NCBI GenBank assembly: GCA_017526985.1
Contig: JAFXQR010000014.1
Location: 1-33,021 of the forward strand
Reading direction: 5' to 3'
Source: Lachnospiraceae bacterium
Lineage (GTDB): Bacteria; Bacillota; Clostridia; Lachnospirales; Lachnospiraceae
DNA: 33,021 nt
Shown here: positions 15,192-23,340 of the stretch, piece by piece
How positions within the stretch are numbered: the stretch's first letter is position 1
Layout of the letters: the number at the start of each line of letters is the position of its first letter
Notes under the pieces: generated by a model
What the model was told of the DNA's origin: nothing
Database searches by the model: none
Seen by the model: the letters and a program-made list of their open reading frames with translations, nothing else
Translations under genes and position numbers: made by a program

Positions 15192-16463
15192 ATGATCAGT
15201 AGTACTTACAGGAAATTGATAAGTTATATGATCCCGAAAGGGCTGTTACGCGCATTTGACCGAAAGCCGGAGGCGAAAAGCGACCGGCTTCCGGTGATCG
15301 GGCGGATCCGGCAGCAGTATCAGAAAATGCTGCTGGTTCTGCTGGCGGCAGCCTTTTTTGTGTCGGTGTTGTTTCTGGCAGACCGCCTGCCGGCACCGAA
15401 GCTGAAAAAAGCAGCGGAGGAGCCGATAGCGGTCAACGAAGCACTGCCGGTAAAGAAAAAGAGTAACAAAAAGCAGATCCTCATGGGATGCGCGATTGCC
15501 CTGGTGATGTTGTTGGCGGTTGGCGGCGGTATCTGGGCCGTGGTGCAGAGCAGAGGCGGCAGGAGCGCAAAAGAAAGCATCGGACAGGAAGAGGCGGTGA
15601 TCGGTGAGGACAATATCGGAGACAACACCTCCGAGCTTTGGAAGATCACCTCTGATGCTACTTTTGAGCTGCCGGAGGAACCGGCCGAAGAGGAGACCAT
15701 CAGCGTATCGGAAGATGTGACAGAAGAGGAACCGGAGGAGGAGCCTGAGGAGGAAGAAGCGGTCATGCCCGGGCGGCTTGCCATTCCCGGAGATGTGATC
15801 TTTGTCGGGGATTCCCGTTTTGTGGGCATGTCGACAGCGGTGCGTTATGACGATCTGTATATCGCCCAGGTTGCGATCGGTTACGACTGGTTCCGTGATA
15901 CGGCGATTCCGGAGCTGGACACGGTAGCGGTACCCGGAGCAAAGGTTGTGATCAATATGGGTGTCAATGACCTGGAAAACGCCGGAAGATATGCCGCTTT
16001 GATCAATGAAAATATGGATCGCTGGACGGCAGCCGGACTTACCATATATTATATGTCGGTCAATCCGGTGATCGACGGCAAATCCTATGCGACCAATGCG
16101 ATGATCGAAAGCTTTAACGCGAAGCTGCAGGAGACACTGGATCCCAGAGTATACTGGATCGATACCTATACACCGCTGATGGAGAGTGGAGTACAGTCGC
16201 CGGACGGTGTGCATTACCGGGATGAGACCAGCCGTCTGATCTATGAATATTGCAGAAAAGCGCTGATGGAAAATGAGGTACCGACACCGATGATCCAGCA
16301 GCTGGAACTGACTCCGACGGAAGGGGAAGTACCGGAGGGAATCTTGCCGGAGACCGGCGAGATGCCGCAGCCGGTTCTTGTCCCACAAACGGATATACCG
16401 CCCGAGGCATTGCCTGCGGCAGATGTACAGCCGCCGGCGGAAACCGTCCCGGTACAGCCGTGA
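15192..16463 (+). CDS. Membrane-anchored SGNH/GDSL hydrolase family protein
   Basis: A 423-residue protein with two hydrophobic segments (about 46-63 and 95-118), an acidic Glu/Pro-rich spacer (161-190), an SGNH hydrolase domain (about 200-360) and a proline-rich tail. The catalytic motifs are VGDSRF (Ser208), GVNDL (Asn259) and DGVHY (Asp338, His341). The family removes or transfers acyl groups, often acetyl on cell-wall or secreted glycans, so an extracytoplasmic envelope role is likely. The ATG lies 15 bases after carB with a weak AAGAAAG site; an in-frame ATG at 15228 is an alternative with no better site. It is probably read through from carB. Basic residues flank both membrane segments, so topology is uncertain. 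Confidence 0.8.
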   Translation: MISSTYRKLISYMIPKGLLRAFDRKPEAKSDRLPVIGRIRQQYQKMLLVLLAAAFFVSVLFLADRLPAPKLKKAAEEPIAVNEALPVKKKSNKKQILMGCAIALVMLLAVGGGIWAVVQSRGGRSAKESIGQEEAVIGEDNIGDNTSELWKITSDATFELPEEPAEEETISVSEDVTEEEPEEEPEEEEAVMPGRLAIPGDVIFVGDSRFVGMSTAVRYDDLYIAQVAIGYDWFRDTAIPELDTVAVPGAKVVINMGVNDLENAGRYAALINENMDRWTAAGLTIYYMSVNPVIDGKSYATNAMIESFNAKLQETLDPRVYWIDTYTPLMESGVQSPDGVHYRDETSRLIYEYCRKALMENEVPTPMIQQLELTPTEGEVPEGILPETGEMPQPVLVPQTDIPPEALPAADVQPPAETVPVQP

Positions 16464-16497
16464 TCTTACGGATCGATCACAGTCTGCAAACCAATAT

Positions 16498-16576
16498 ATA
16501 CCTGTTATTGTGAAGAAAACGGTATCCGGCACAGATACTGCCACCGCTGAATTTCATAAAAACAGGTATTTTTCTT
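16498..16576 (+). terminator. Possible terminator after the SGNH gene
   Basis: ATACCTGTT (16498-16506) pairs perfectly with AACAGGTAT (16561-16569), followed by TTTTTCTT. The arms enclose 54 bases that contain a nested 7-bp hairpin (16520-16526 with 16534-16540). The wide loop makes it weaker than a usual intrinsic terminator. The T run passes straight into the next -35. Confidence 0.4.
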
Positions 16577-16603
16577 GACATAATACATTTGATGAAATAT
16601 AAT
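16575..16603 (+). promoter_or_regulatory. Consensus sigma-A promoter for the radical SAM gene
   Basis: TTGACA (16575-16580) and TATAAT (16598-16603) are both perfect and exactly 17 bases apart. This is the best consensus promoter in the window. Confidence 0.9.
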
Positions 16604-16660
16604 AGCGTAAAATATAAAAAGAGTGAAATTCTCTTTATGCAGTTTCCGGAGGAATGAGAC

Positions 16661-17764
16661 ATGAAAGAAAAAGGATTTGATCTGCAGGAATATATGACCA
16701 AAGGTGTGGAGAGGGTAGTTTCGGATGCGTTAAAAGCTACATTCAAAAATCCGAAGGAGAGTGCATTTATGCTCGGATTTGCCGGGGCGAGCAGAAACGC
16801 TTCCGAGAAGCGCCGGAGGGCGGAGAAGAACGGGGAACACATTCCGCCGTTTCTGATCGCCAGTATTACCAGCAAATGCAATCTGCATTGCGCGGGATGC
16901 TATTCCAGGTGCAACCATGCGACGGTGGATACAGAACCGGTGAAACAGCTGACGGATGAGGAGTGGTTCGGGATTTTTGAGGAAGCGGATGATCTGGGGA
17001 TCAGTTTTATCCTGCTGGCCGGTGGAGAACCGATGCTCCGGAGGGGTGTGATCGAGGCGGCAGGGAAGAAGAAAAATATCCTCTTTCCCATTTTTACCAA
17101 CGGCACATTTATGGATGAACGGTATTATGATCTGTTTGATAAAAGCCGGAATCTGATCCCCATTATGAGCATCGAGGGACGCAGGGAGGCCACGGATGCC
17201 AGAAGAGGTGACGGGATCTATGACCGTCTGATCCGGAATATGGATGAGCTGCAGAAGCGCGGTCTGATCTTTGGGGCTTCGGTCACGGTCACGACGGAAA
17301 ATATGAACGAAGTCACTTCCGAAGCGTTTCTTAACGAGCTTTCCGACAGAGGGTGCAAGGCAGTGATCTTTGTGGAATTTGTGCCCGTTACCGAAGAAAG
17401 CGCGGATCTGGCACCCGGGGATGCCCAGAGAGAGTATCTGAAAAACGAGATCGCACGGTTACGAAAAGACCGGCCGGAGATGGTATTTATCTCTTTTCCG
17501 GGGGATGAGAAAAGCTCCGGCGGCTGTGTGGCTGCCGGCAGAGGCTTCTTTCATATCAATTCTAATGGCGGTGCGGAGCCCTGTCCTTTCTCTCCGTACT
17601 CGGATGTGAATATACGCAATGCTTCCCTGCGGGAGGCGATGCACTCGCCGTTGTTTATGGCGCTGCGGAGTGGAGATATCCTGTCGGACGACCATCCGGG
17701 CGGCTGCGTACTGTATGAAAAACGCGAACTGGTAGAACAACTGATGAGGGACCGGATCGCATAA
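16661..17764 (+). CDS. Radical SAM protein with C-terminal cysteine-containing extension
   Basis: A 367-residue radical SAM enzyme of unknown substrate. The SAM-binding [4Fe-4S] site is CNLHCAGC (Cys73, Cys77, Cys80; CX3CX2C), followed by GGEP (121-124). An N-terminal basic helical region (1-60) precedes the barrel. The C-terminal part has Cys289, Cys308 (in GGAEPCPFSP) and Cys349, resembling a reduced SPASM-type auxiliary cluster domain; SPASM enzymes often modify peptides. GGAGG precedes the ATG and a consensus promoter lies upstream, so it may be strongly transcribed. A very short possible ORF (17829-17876) follows. I recognise the family, not the pathway. Confidence 0.85.
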   Translation: MKEKGFDLQEYMTKGVERVVSDALKATFKNPKESAFMLGFAGASRNASEKRRRAEKNGEHIPPFLIASITSKCNLHCAGCYSRCNHATVDTEPVKQLTDEEWFGIFEEADDLGISFILLAGGEPMLRRGVIEAAGKKKNILFPIFTNGTFMDERYYDLFDKSRNLIPIMSIEGRREATDARRGDGIYDRLIRNMDELQKRGLIFGASVTVTTENMNEVTSEAFLNELSDRGCKAVIFVEFVPVTEESADLAPGDAQREYLKNEIARLRKDRPEMVFISFPGDEKSSGGCVAAGRGFFHINSNGGAEPCPFSPYSDVNIRNASLREAMHSPLFMALRSGDILSDDHPGGCVLYEKRELVEQLMRDRIA

Positions 17765-17828
17765 CGACCGGATCCTTTCCGGGGATTTACACTAAATATA
17801 TCTATTATTTGATTGAGAGGTAATGGAA

Positions 17829-17876
17829 ATGGAACATCTGTATGCAGAATATATTGCCAGTATAACGATCTCCTGA
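17829..17876 (+). CDS. Possible very short ORF after the radical SAM gene
   Basis: A 15-codon frame beginning ATGGAACATCTG ends in TGA 18 bases before a strong terminator. AGAGG (17816-17820) lies 8 bases before this ATG; another in-frame ATG at 17823 is too close to it. The predicted peptide, MEHLYAEYIASITIS, has no Cys and no recognised precursor motif. Such a short frame can occur by chance. Confidence 0.2.
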   Translation: MEHLYAEYIASITIS

Positions 17877-17894
17877 AAGGGGATAAAAACAGGA

Positions 17895-17926
17895 AGAGGC
17901 TGCCTTGTAAAAGGCAGCCTCTTTTT
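17895..17926 (+). terminator. Strong intrinsic terminator, perhaps bidirectional
   Basis: AGAGGCTGCCTT (17895-17906) pairs perfectly over 12 bp with 17911-17922 around GTAA, followed by TTTT. It ends the radical SAM transcript. The convergent gene at 17953 may use the same stem, though its T tract on that strand is separated from the stem by a few bases. Confidence 0.9.
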
Positions 17927-17952
17927 GATCGTGTAACAACCGATGTATACCA

Positions 17953-18600
17953 CTATACTGTGGTGGTTTCCGCTTTCATCTGATTTGCGTAGTCATCGAA
18001 GAGACTCTGTACCGCGCCGTAGGTTTTCTGGCTGATGTCCGGAAGTTCATCGCCCCATGCGCTGGTGGCCTGCTTGAAGCCTTTTTCGAAAGCTTTGCGC
18101 ATCTCTTCCATTTTGTCGGGATCGCCGCCGGTCAGCGCCTTTGCAAAATCAAAGATCCGCTCGGAGGTTTGTTTGACACCCCAGTAACCGTCTTCCGCGA
18201 TGTCAGCCTGGGCTTGTGCCTTGGTGGCGGCATCCACTTCGATGCCCTCAAACATCTGCTTTAAGTTTGTACCATTCGCAATATCAAAGGTCATCCCCTG
18301 CTTGGTAAACAGCTGGTTTACGATGTTTTGCAGCTGTTGGGTACGCGCTTCGGCATCCGCCTTTAACTGCGCGATGATCTTCGGATCCTGCTTGTAGGTT
18401 TTTTTGCTCTCTGCGGCAGTTTTTTCGGCAGCCACATCAGCGCTCTTTTCATACTTCACGCCTTCGCTGGCCGCACTGCTTTTTGCAGAGACTTCTTCGG
18501 TGGTCTTTTGGTTCACCGTACCGGTCGGCTTGGAAGTGGTATAGTTATACGCACTCGCCGAACTGGTTGCTACACTTCCCGTAAGTCCGTTTACGCTCAT
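17953..18600 (-). CDS. Unrecognised protein, 215 residues, low-complexity N-terminus
   Basis: I do not recognise this gene. The first 65 residues are rich in Ser, Thr, Ala and Lys and look disordered. The rest (about 68-215) is charged and mostly helical, with aromatic motifs EDGYWGVKQTSERIFDFAKA and GDPDKMEEMRKAFEKGFK. There is no signal peptide or membrane segment. The start at 18600 (MSVNGL) is preferred over the ATG at 18609, because AAAGGA lies 9 bases before it and directly abuts the other. A strong extended -10 promoter lies upstream and a shared terminator downstream, so it is likely a well-expressed monocistron. The layout recalls small surface- or flagellum-associated proteins of motile Clostridia, but that is only an impression. 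Confidence 0.8.
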   Translation of the reverse strand: MSVNGLTGSVATSSASAYNYTTSKPTGTVNQKTTEEVSAKSSAASEGVKYEKSADVAAEKTAAESKKTYKQDPKIIAQLKADAEARTQQLQNIVNQLFTKQGMTFDIANGTNLKQMFEGIEVDAATKAQAQADIAEDGYWGVKQTSERIFDFAKALTGGDPDKMEEMRKAFEKGFKQATSAWGDELPDISQKTYGAVQSLFDDYANQMKAETTTV

Positions 18601-18650
18601 ATGCACCATTCCTTTCTGATTTTCAATGTAGCGCCTATAGTTACATTTTT

Positions 18651-18680
18651 ATTATATCACGTCGATCATGCAAGTGTAAA
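18651..18680 (-). promoter_or_regulatory. Promoter for the 18600 gene
   Basis: On the minus strand, TTTACA (18675-18680) is 18 bases from an extended -10, TGATATAAT (TATAAT at 18651-18656). The leader would be about 45 bases. Confidence 0.75.
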
Positions 18681-18766
18681 GCACAATTCGCTAAGATGTC
18701 GTACAATTTAATGGCTGTTTTTCGGGCAGTTTTCCTTTACATAAATCCCGGAATTTAGATAAAACC

Positions 18767-18795
18767 TTGACAAATCATGGGGAAACTCCTAAACT
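18767..18795 (+). promoter_or_regulatory. Promoter for proS
   Basis: A perfect TTGACA (18767-18772) is 17 bases from TAAACT (18790-18795). The leader would be about 54 bases, far too short for a T-box. Confidence 0.6.
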
Positions 18796-18855
18796 CATAT
18801 ACGAATGCTATAAACATAAGAAGTAATTGGGATTTACCCGGAATGGAGAAGTAAG

Positions 18856-20295
18856 ATGGCAGAACAGAAGAAACTGGTGGAAGAGATCACATCCATGGAT
18901 GTGGATTTTGCCCAGTGGTACACGGACATTGTTAAGAAGGCAGAGCTGATCGATTATGCCAGTGTAAAGGGCTGTATGGTGATCAAGCCGGCAGGCTACG
19001 CGCTGTGGGAGAATATCCAGAAAGCGCTGGATGCGAAGTTTAAAGAGACCGGCGTAGAGAATGTATATATGCCGATGTTTATCCCGGAGAGCCTGCTGCA
19101 GAAGGAAAAGGATCATGTGGAAGGCTTTGCACCGGAAGTGGCTTGGGTGACCCACGGTGGTCTGGAGCCGCTGCAGGAGAGACTTTGCGTACGTCCGACT
19201 TCGGAGACACTGTTCTGCGATTTCTATAAAGATGCGATCCAGTCGTATCGTGACCTGCCGAAGCTGTATAACCAGTGGTGCAGCGTGGTACGTTGGGAAA
19301 AAACGACCAGACCGTTCCTGCGCAGCCGTGAGTTCTTGTGGCAGGAAGGACACACAGCTCACGCAACCGCTGAGGAGGCGGAGGCACGCACCATTCAGAT
19401 GCTGAATGTATATGCGGATTTCTGTGAGCAGGTATTGGCAATCCCGGTGATCAAGGGACGCAAGACCGATAAGGAGAAGTTTGCCGGTGCGGAAGCAACC
19501 TATACGATCGAAGCGCTGATGCACGACGGTAAAGCACTGCAGTCCGGTACCAGCCATAACTTCGGTGACGGATTTGCCAGAGCATTCGGTATCCAGTATA
19601 CCGATAAGGAGAATAAGCTGCAGTATGTACACCAGACGTCCTGGGGTATGAGTACCCGTATCATCGGCGGTATCATCATGGTACACGGTGATGATTCCGG
19701 TCTGGTACTGCCGCCGAAGATCGCGCCGACCCAGGTGATGGTGATCCCCATCCAGCAGCGTAAGGAAGGTGTGCTGGGGAAGGCACAGGAACTGAAGTCT
19801 GAATTGATTGAGAAAGGCTTCCGTGTGAAGCTGGATGACAGTGATAAGAGTCCGGGATTTAAATTTGCCGATCAGGAAATGCGTGGTATCCCTCTGCGTG
19901 TGGAGATCGGACCGAAGGATATGGAAGCAGGCCGCTGCATCGTCGTACGCCGCGATACCAGAGAAAAGACGGAAGTAGCATTAACCGATCTGGCAGCAAA
20001 GGTAGGCGAACTGCTGGAACAGATGCAGAAGGATATGCTGGAGCGTGCAAGAAACCACGTGAAGAACCATACCTACGAAGCAAAGAACTACGAAGAGTTC
20101 TGCGATACGATCAACAACAAGCCGGGCTTTGTAAAGGCAATGTGGTGCGGAGATCTGGCTTGCGAGGAGAAGATCAAGGAAGATACCACAGCGACCAGCC
20201 GCTGCATGCCGTTTGAGCAGGAGCAGATCAGCGATGTCTGCGTATGCTGCGGTAAGCCGGCCAAGAAGATGGTTTACTGGGGCAAGGCATATTAA
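18856..20295 (+). CDS. proS: Prolyl-tRNA synthetase, archaeal/eukaryal type
   Basis: A 479-residue class II synthetase that charges tRNA-Pro. Motif 1 lies around [14 protein letters not shown] (67-80). Motif 2 is in RPTSE (113-117) through [24 protein letters not shown]. Motif 3 is [14 protein letters not shown] (278-291). An anticodon-binding domain covers about 290-400, and a C-terminal zinc-binding domain has Cys431, Cys436, Cys462, Cys464 and Cys465. It lacks the roughly 180-residue editing insertion of the bacterial ProS, so it belongs to the shorter type 3 form that many Clostridia carry. Start at ATG with GGAGAAG upstream. Codon use suggests high expression. Confidence 0.96.
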   Translation: MAEQKKLVEEITSMDVDFAQWYTDIVKKAELIDYASVKGCMVIKPAGYALWENIQKALDAKFKETGVENVYMPMFIPESLLQKEKDHVEGFAPEVAWVTHGGLEPLQERLCVRPTSETLFCDFYKDAIQSYRDLPKLYNQWCSVVRWEKTTRPFLRSREFLWQEGHTAHATAEEAEARTIQMLNVYADFCEQVLAIPVIKGRKTDKEKFAGAEATYTIEALMHDGKALQSGTSHNFGDGFARAFGIQYTDKENKLQYVHQTSWGMSTRIIGGIIMVHGDDSGLVLPPKIAPTQVMVIPIQQRKEGVLGKAQELKSELIEKGFRVKLDDSDKSPGFKFADQEMRGIPLRVEIGPKDMEAGRCIVVRRDTREKTEVALTDLAAKVGELLEQMQKDMLERARNHVKNHTYEAKNYEEFCDTINNKPGFVKAMWCGDLACEEKIKEDTTATSRCMPFEQEQISDVCVCCGKPAKKMVYWGKAY

Positions 20296-20333
20296 TCCTG
20301 GCGAAGAAATGAAACAAGGGGAATTATAGGAAT

Positions 20334-20370
20334 AAAAAACATCTCCAAAAAACGGGGATGTTTTTATTTT
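20334..20370. terminator. Bidirectional terminator between proS and mecA
   Basis: ACATCTCC (20339-20346) pairs with GGGGATGT (20354-20361), one G-U, with an A run before and TTTTATTTT after. Each strand has a T tract after the stem, so it can end both convergent transcripts. Confidence 0.85.
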
Positions 20371-20383
20371 ACTGATATACGAT

Positions 20384-21190
20384 TTATCCTGCCTGACACA
20401 ACTGCTGCAATGCCTGTTCTGCTATAATGATCTCGTAATGTTCCTCCATATAGGCTTCTAAAGCTCTCGCATTATAGGCCTTGCTGCAGAAGTCTGTTAA
20501 TACGGTACATAGTTTTTTGTATGCGATAGGAGTAAGGTAGTCTGCATAAAGAAGCAGATAATACATACCGTCTGCCGGATTCTTATACAGGATGCTTTCA
20601 CCCATCTCAAAGGATTTCACTGCCAGCGCGGCATCGATGGTCGATCCCAGATTTGAAAAACAGAAGATCCGGTTTTCCTGACGAACATTCTGCTGTGCTT
20701 TGGCATCCGGTTTGCCCATATTTGCGGCAACCGGTCTGGCAGCCGTAAACATCTCCGTAAACAGATCCCGCAGGGTCTTTCCGACGGAAGGAATATTACC
20801 GTTGTTATCCGCAGAGCCGCTGATGGAAATAGAGATACTGTTGCTGTTCTCGTTTTCCTCCCCCGGATCGTTATCTTCGTCAGTAGCAATATTTCCGCCC
20901 AGAGCGGTTGCAAACTGTGCCAACTTGGACTCCAGTTCGTCCGGAGCTTCCACTTTGGTGATGACAAATACGATCACACCGGACTGCATCGGCACCGCTT
21001 CGATCATCAGCGGAGACTCATCCGGTTCAAAGCCAAATTGAAAATGCGCCTCTTGCATCACATCACGGAAGAGGCGGTTCGCTTTCTCACTGCCGTAGGT
21101 CAGCTCGCTGAACTTGATCTTGCGTTCCTCGAGGTCCTCACGGGTCAGAATACACCGTATCTGGTTTTCATTCACCTGCTCGATCTTCAT
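20384..21190 (-). CDS. mecA: MecA-family adaptor protein
   Basis: A 268-residue adaptor that in Bacillus delivers proteins such as ComK to the ClpCP protease. The N-terminal domain (1-80) begins MKIEQVNENQIRCILTREDL, the family hallmark, and ends in VIVFVITKV. A low-complexity acidic Asn/Ser linker (about 100-135) follows; the C-terminal ClpC-binding domain (about 173-268) begins RIFCFSNLGSTIDAA. An in-frame TTG at 21241 would add 17 residues, but homology supports 21190. No ribosome binding site precedes this start, and a promoter -10 ends 7 bases before it, so the mRNA may be leaderless. It diverges from the acyltransferase at 21318. Competence genes are not in the window, and the local target is unknown. 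Confidence 0.92.
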   Translation of the reverse strand: MKIEQVNENQIRCILTREDLEERKIKFSELTYGSEKANRLFRDVMQEAHFQFGFEPDESPLMIEAVPMQSGVIVFVITKVEAPDELESKLAQFATALGGNIATDEDNDPGEENENSNSISISISGSADNNGNIPSVGKTLRDLFTEMFTAARPVAANMGKPDAKAQQNVRQENRIFCFSNLGSTIDAALAVKSFEMGESILYKNPADGMYYLLLYADYLTPIAYKKLCTVLTDFCSKAYNARALEAYMEEHYEIIIAEQALQQLCQAG

Positions 21191-21197
21191 ATTTATA

Positions 21198-21225
21198 AGT
21201 ATATTTATCCGGGGTGGAAAGTCAA
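21198..21225 (-). promoter_or_regulatory. Promoter for mecA, set for a leaderless mRNA
   Basis: On the minus strand, TTGACT (21220-21225) is 16 bases from TATACT (21198-21203). Seven bases separate the -10 from the ATG, so transcription should begin at or beside the start codon. Confidence 0.65.
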
Positions 21226-21278
21226 TATGAAAATTACACAATTCACAAAGAGTTCAGTGTCATCGTTGCCCAAATATC

Positions 21279-21307
21279 TTGCAAAATCACCTGTTTTCTT
21301 GTAAAAT
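21279..21307 (+). promoter_or_regulatory. Promoter for the acyltransferase-DUF6320-hydrolase operon
   Basis: TTGCAA (21279-21284) is 17 bases from TAAAAT (21302-21307). The ATG at 21318 is 10 bases after the -10, so the leader would be about four bases and there is no ribosome binding site. Confidence 0.6.
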
Positions 21308-21317
21308 ATAACCAATT

Positions 21318-22667
21318 ATGGCAAGCAGAAAGAAGCAACCCAGCTGGGCAAAACTGGATAATACGGCATTGCTTTTTCCGGTCATCTCCGGAGAAGACAT
21401 GAGCAGTACCTATCGCATCTGTGCGACGCTGAAGGAGCCGGTTCGGAGAGAACTGCTGCAGGAAGCGGAGGAAAAAGTCCTGTCGCAGTTTGAGACATTT
21501 CGTATGCGCCTGCGAATGGGCTTTTTTTGGTATTACTTTGAAGAGAATGATCGCAAAGCTCCGGAGGTACAGGAAGAAAGTGATTATCCGGGAGCGTATA
21601 TCAATAAGAGCCGGAACAACCAGTATATGTTCCGTGTGACCTATTATCGCAACCGCATCAATCTGGAGGTTTTTCATGCGCTGACGGATGGTTTCGGTGG
21701 CTTTGTATTTTTGAAGGAGCTGGTGTACCAATATCTGCGGCTGTCGCATCCGGAGGAACTGGCGGGGGAAAAAGACAAGCTGTCGACGGGGATCTTTCTG
21801 GATCCGGAGGATAGCTATCTGAAGAATTTCAAAAAGGGCGCGGATCATTCCAAGGCCTACGGTTCCCGCAAGGCAGTGGTTTTAAAAGGCGAGATGCTGC
21901 CGAAGGGTGAGGTTTCCGTCCTGCATGGATACTTTAAGATCGATGAACTGAAGGCGGCGGCCAAGGCACATGGTGCGACGATCAACCAGTATCTGGTAGG
22001 AAACTTCATCTATGCGATGTATAAGGAGTATCTGAAGGGAGCACCGTCCAAACTGCCCATCAGCTGCTGTGTACCGGTGGATCTGCGCAAAATGTATGAT
22101 TCCCATACGATGAAGAATTTCTTCGTGATCGTATCGGCAAAGTTTCAGCCGACGAAGGAAGACTATAGCCGCGATGAAGTGCTGGATTTTGTGATCGCGA
22201 CACTGAAGGAGCAGACAACGAAGGAGAATCTGGAAACGATCCTGTCCTACAATGTGTCCAATGAGCAGAACAAATTTCTGCGGCCGATCCCGATCTTTAT
22301 CAAAAATATCGCGATCCGTAAGGTATACAATTCCTCGGCGGACACGGCAACGGCGACGATGACCAATGTGGGAAATGTGGAATTGCGGGAACCGTATCAG
22401 AAGTATGTGGAGCATTTTTATGCGATGCTCGCGATGTCCAAGGGCCAGAATATGAAAGGTGCGATCTGTTCCTACAACGGGACGCTGATTGTTACCTTTA
22501 CCTCGTGTCTGGCGGAGAGGTCGATCCAGAAGCGTTTCTTCCAATCCATCACGGCAGATGGTGTGGAAGTTGCGGTAGAAACGAATGAATATACGGAAGA
22601 ACAACCGGCGGAACAGCCGGTGAAAGGTAAACGTAAAAAGAAACATGAACAAGTGTCCACAGTGTAA
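21318..22667 (+). CDS. Alcohol acetyltransferase/condensation-like acyltransferase
   Basis: A 449-residue protein with the HxxxDG active-site motif HALTDGFGG (His120, Asp124, Gly125) found in alcohol acetyltransferases, wax ester synthases and condensation domains, which are CoA- or carrier-dependent acyltransferases. The N-terminal WAKLDNTALLFP segment and RMRLRMGFFWYYFE (63-76) are conserved in this group. The tail (from about 425) is Glu/Pro- then Lys-rich. The start at 21318 keeps the conserved N-terminus, although an internal ATG (Met28) has a better ribosome binding site. The end overlaps the next gene by 23 bases. The operon with a zinc-ribbon membrane protein and a hydrolase suggests synthesis and turnover of an ester or acylated lipid. 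Substrate unknown. Confidence 0.8.
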   Translation: MASRKKQPSWAKLDNTALLFPVISGEDMSSTYRICATLKEPVRRELLQEAEEKVLSQFETFRMRLRMGFFWYYFEENDRKAPEVQEESDYPGAYINKSRNNQYMFRVTYYRNRINLEVFHALTDGFGGFVFLKELVYQYLRLSHPEELAGEKDKLSTGIFLDPEDSYLKNFKKGADHSKAYGSRKAVVLKGEMLPKGEVSVLHGYFKIDELKAAAKAHGATINQYLVGNFIYAMYKEYLKGAPSKLPISCCVPVDLRKMYDSHTMKNFFVIVSAKFQPTKEDYSRDEVLDFVIATLKEQTTKENLETILSYNVSNEQNKFLRPIPIFIKNIAIRKVYNSSADTATATMTNVGNVELREPYQKYVEHFYAMLAMSKGQNMKGAICSYNGTLIVTFTSCLAERSIQKRFFQSITADGVEVAVETNEYTEEQPAEQPVKGKRKKKHEQVSTV

Positions 22668-23340
22668 AGTGATCTTATATAACCATACGGATACCTGTCC
22701 TCTGTGCCACTGTGTCGTGGAGGAACTGGAGCCGGCAGAGGAAAAGCGAGCAAAGGTAAAATTCGGGGAGGGCGCTCCGTATCCCAATGCACAAAGACGG
22801 CATAAATGGCTGCGTTTTGCCCTTCGTCTGGTACTGTTTGTTTTTGTGATCGTCGAGGCGCTGCTGATCCTGATCAATCATCTGACCACACCGGGTTTCT
22901 GCTGGGCAGCGATCACCGGGGTGGCACTGGCCTACGGATATCTCTTCCTGCTGGTCTGGATCCGGAACGATTCCGGGTTTGCGCTTAAGGTGGGGCTACA
23001 GATCCTCTTTACCATGGTGGTATTGTATGAGATCGACAAATTTACCGGAAACTACGGATGGGCATTGCAGTGGGCGATCCCCGGTACCATACTGCTCGGG
23101 GACGGTATTGTTTTTATCCTGATGATGCTCAACCGCAGCCGCTGGTTCAGCTACAGCCTGCTGCTGATCCTGATGGGCGTCTGCAGCCTGGGGATTCTGG
23201 GATTGTACTTTATCAGGGTGATCAGCAATCTGGTCCTGCCGGTGATCTGCGTGGCAGTGACGGGCATCTATCTGCTGGCAACGGTCACCTTTGGGGAAAA
23301 AGCCATGAAGCGGGAACTGGGACGGAGGTTTCATATTTGA
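22645..23340 (+). CDS. DUF6320-like membrane protein with N-terminal zinc ribbon
   Basis: A 231-residue protein starting with a zinc ribbon, CPQC (4-7) and CPLC (18-21), then about six membrane segments between residues 53 and 220. The N-terminal motif and topology match proteins named DUF6320, whose function is not established; I place it there from memory of the pattern. The start overlaps the upstream gene by 23 bases and has no good ribosome binding site of its own, which suggests translational coupling. Its stop overlaps the next start (TTGA). It may tether or regulate the acyltransferase and hydrolase at the membrane; that is inference from the gene order. Confidence 0.75.
   Translation: MNKCPQCKVILYNHTDTCPLCHCVVEELEPAEEKRAKVKFGEGAPYPNAQRRHKWLRFALRLVLFVFVIVEALLILINHLTTPGFCWAAITGVALAYGYLFLLVWIRNDSGFALKVGLQILFTMVVLYEIDKFTGNYGWALQWAIPGTILLGDGIVFILMMLNRSRWFSYSLLLILMGVCSLGILGLYFIRVISNLVLPVICVAVTGIYLLATVTFGEKAMKRELGRRFHI

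Noticed and set aside
15246-16544. A 432-codon minus-strand open frame opposite the SGNH gene
   Set aside because: The translation shows no domain, while the plus-strand frame has all SGNH motifs.
16378-16578. A 66-codon plus-strand frame overlapping the SGNH gene end
   Set aside because: It lacks a ribosome binding site, overlaps the proline-rich tail in another frame, and runs into the hairpin/promoter region.
18773-18855. A T-box leader upstream of proS
   Set aside because: Only about 54 bases lie between predicted transcript start and ATG; there is no specifier stem or terminator/antiterminator pair.
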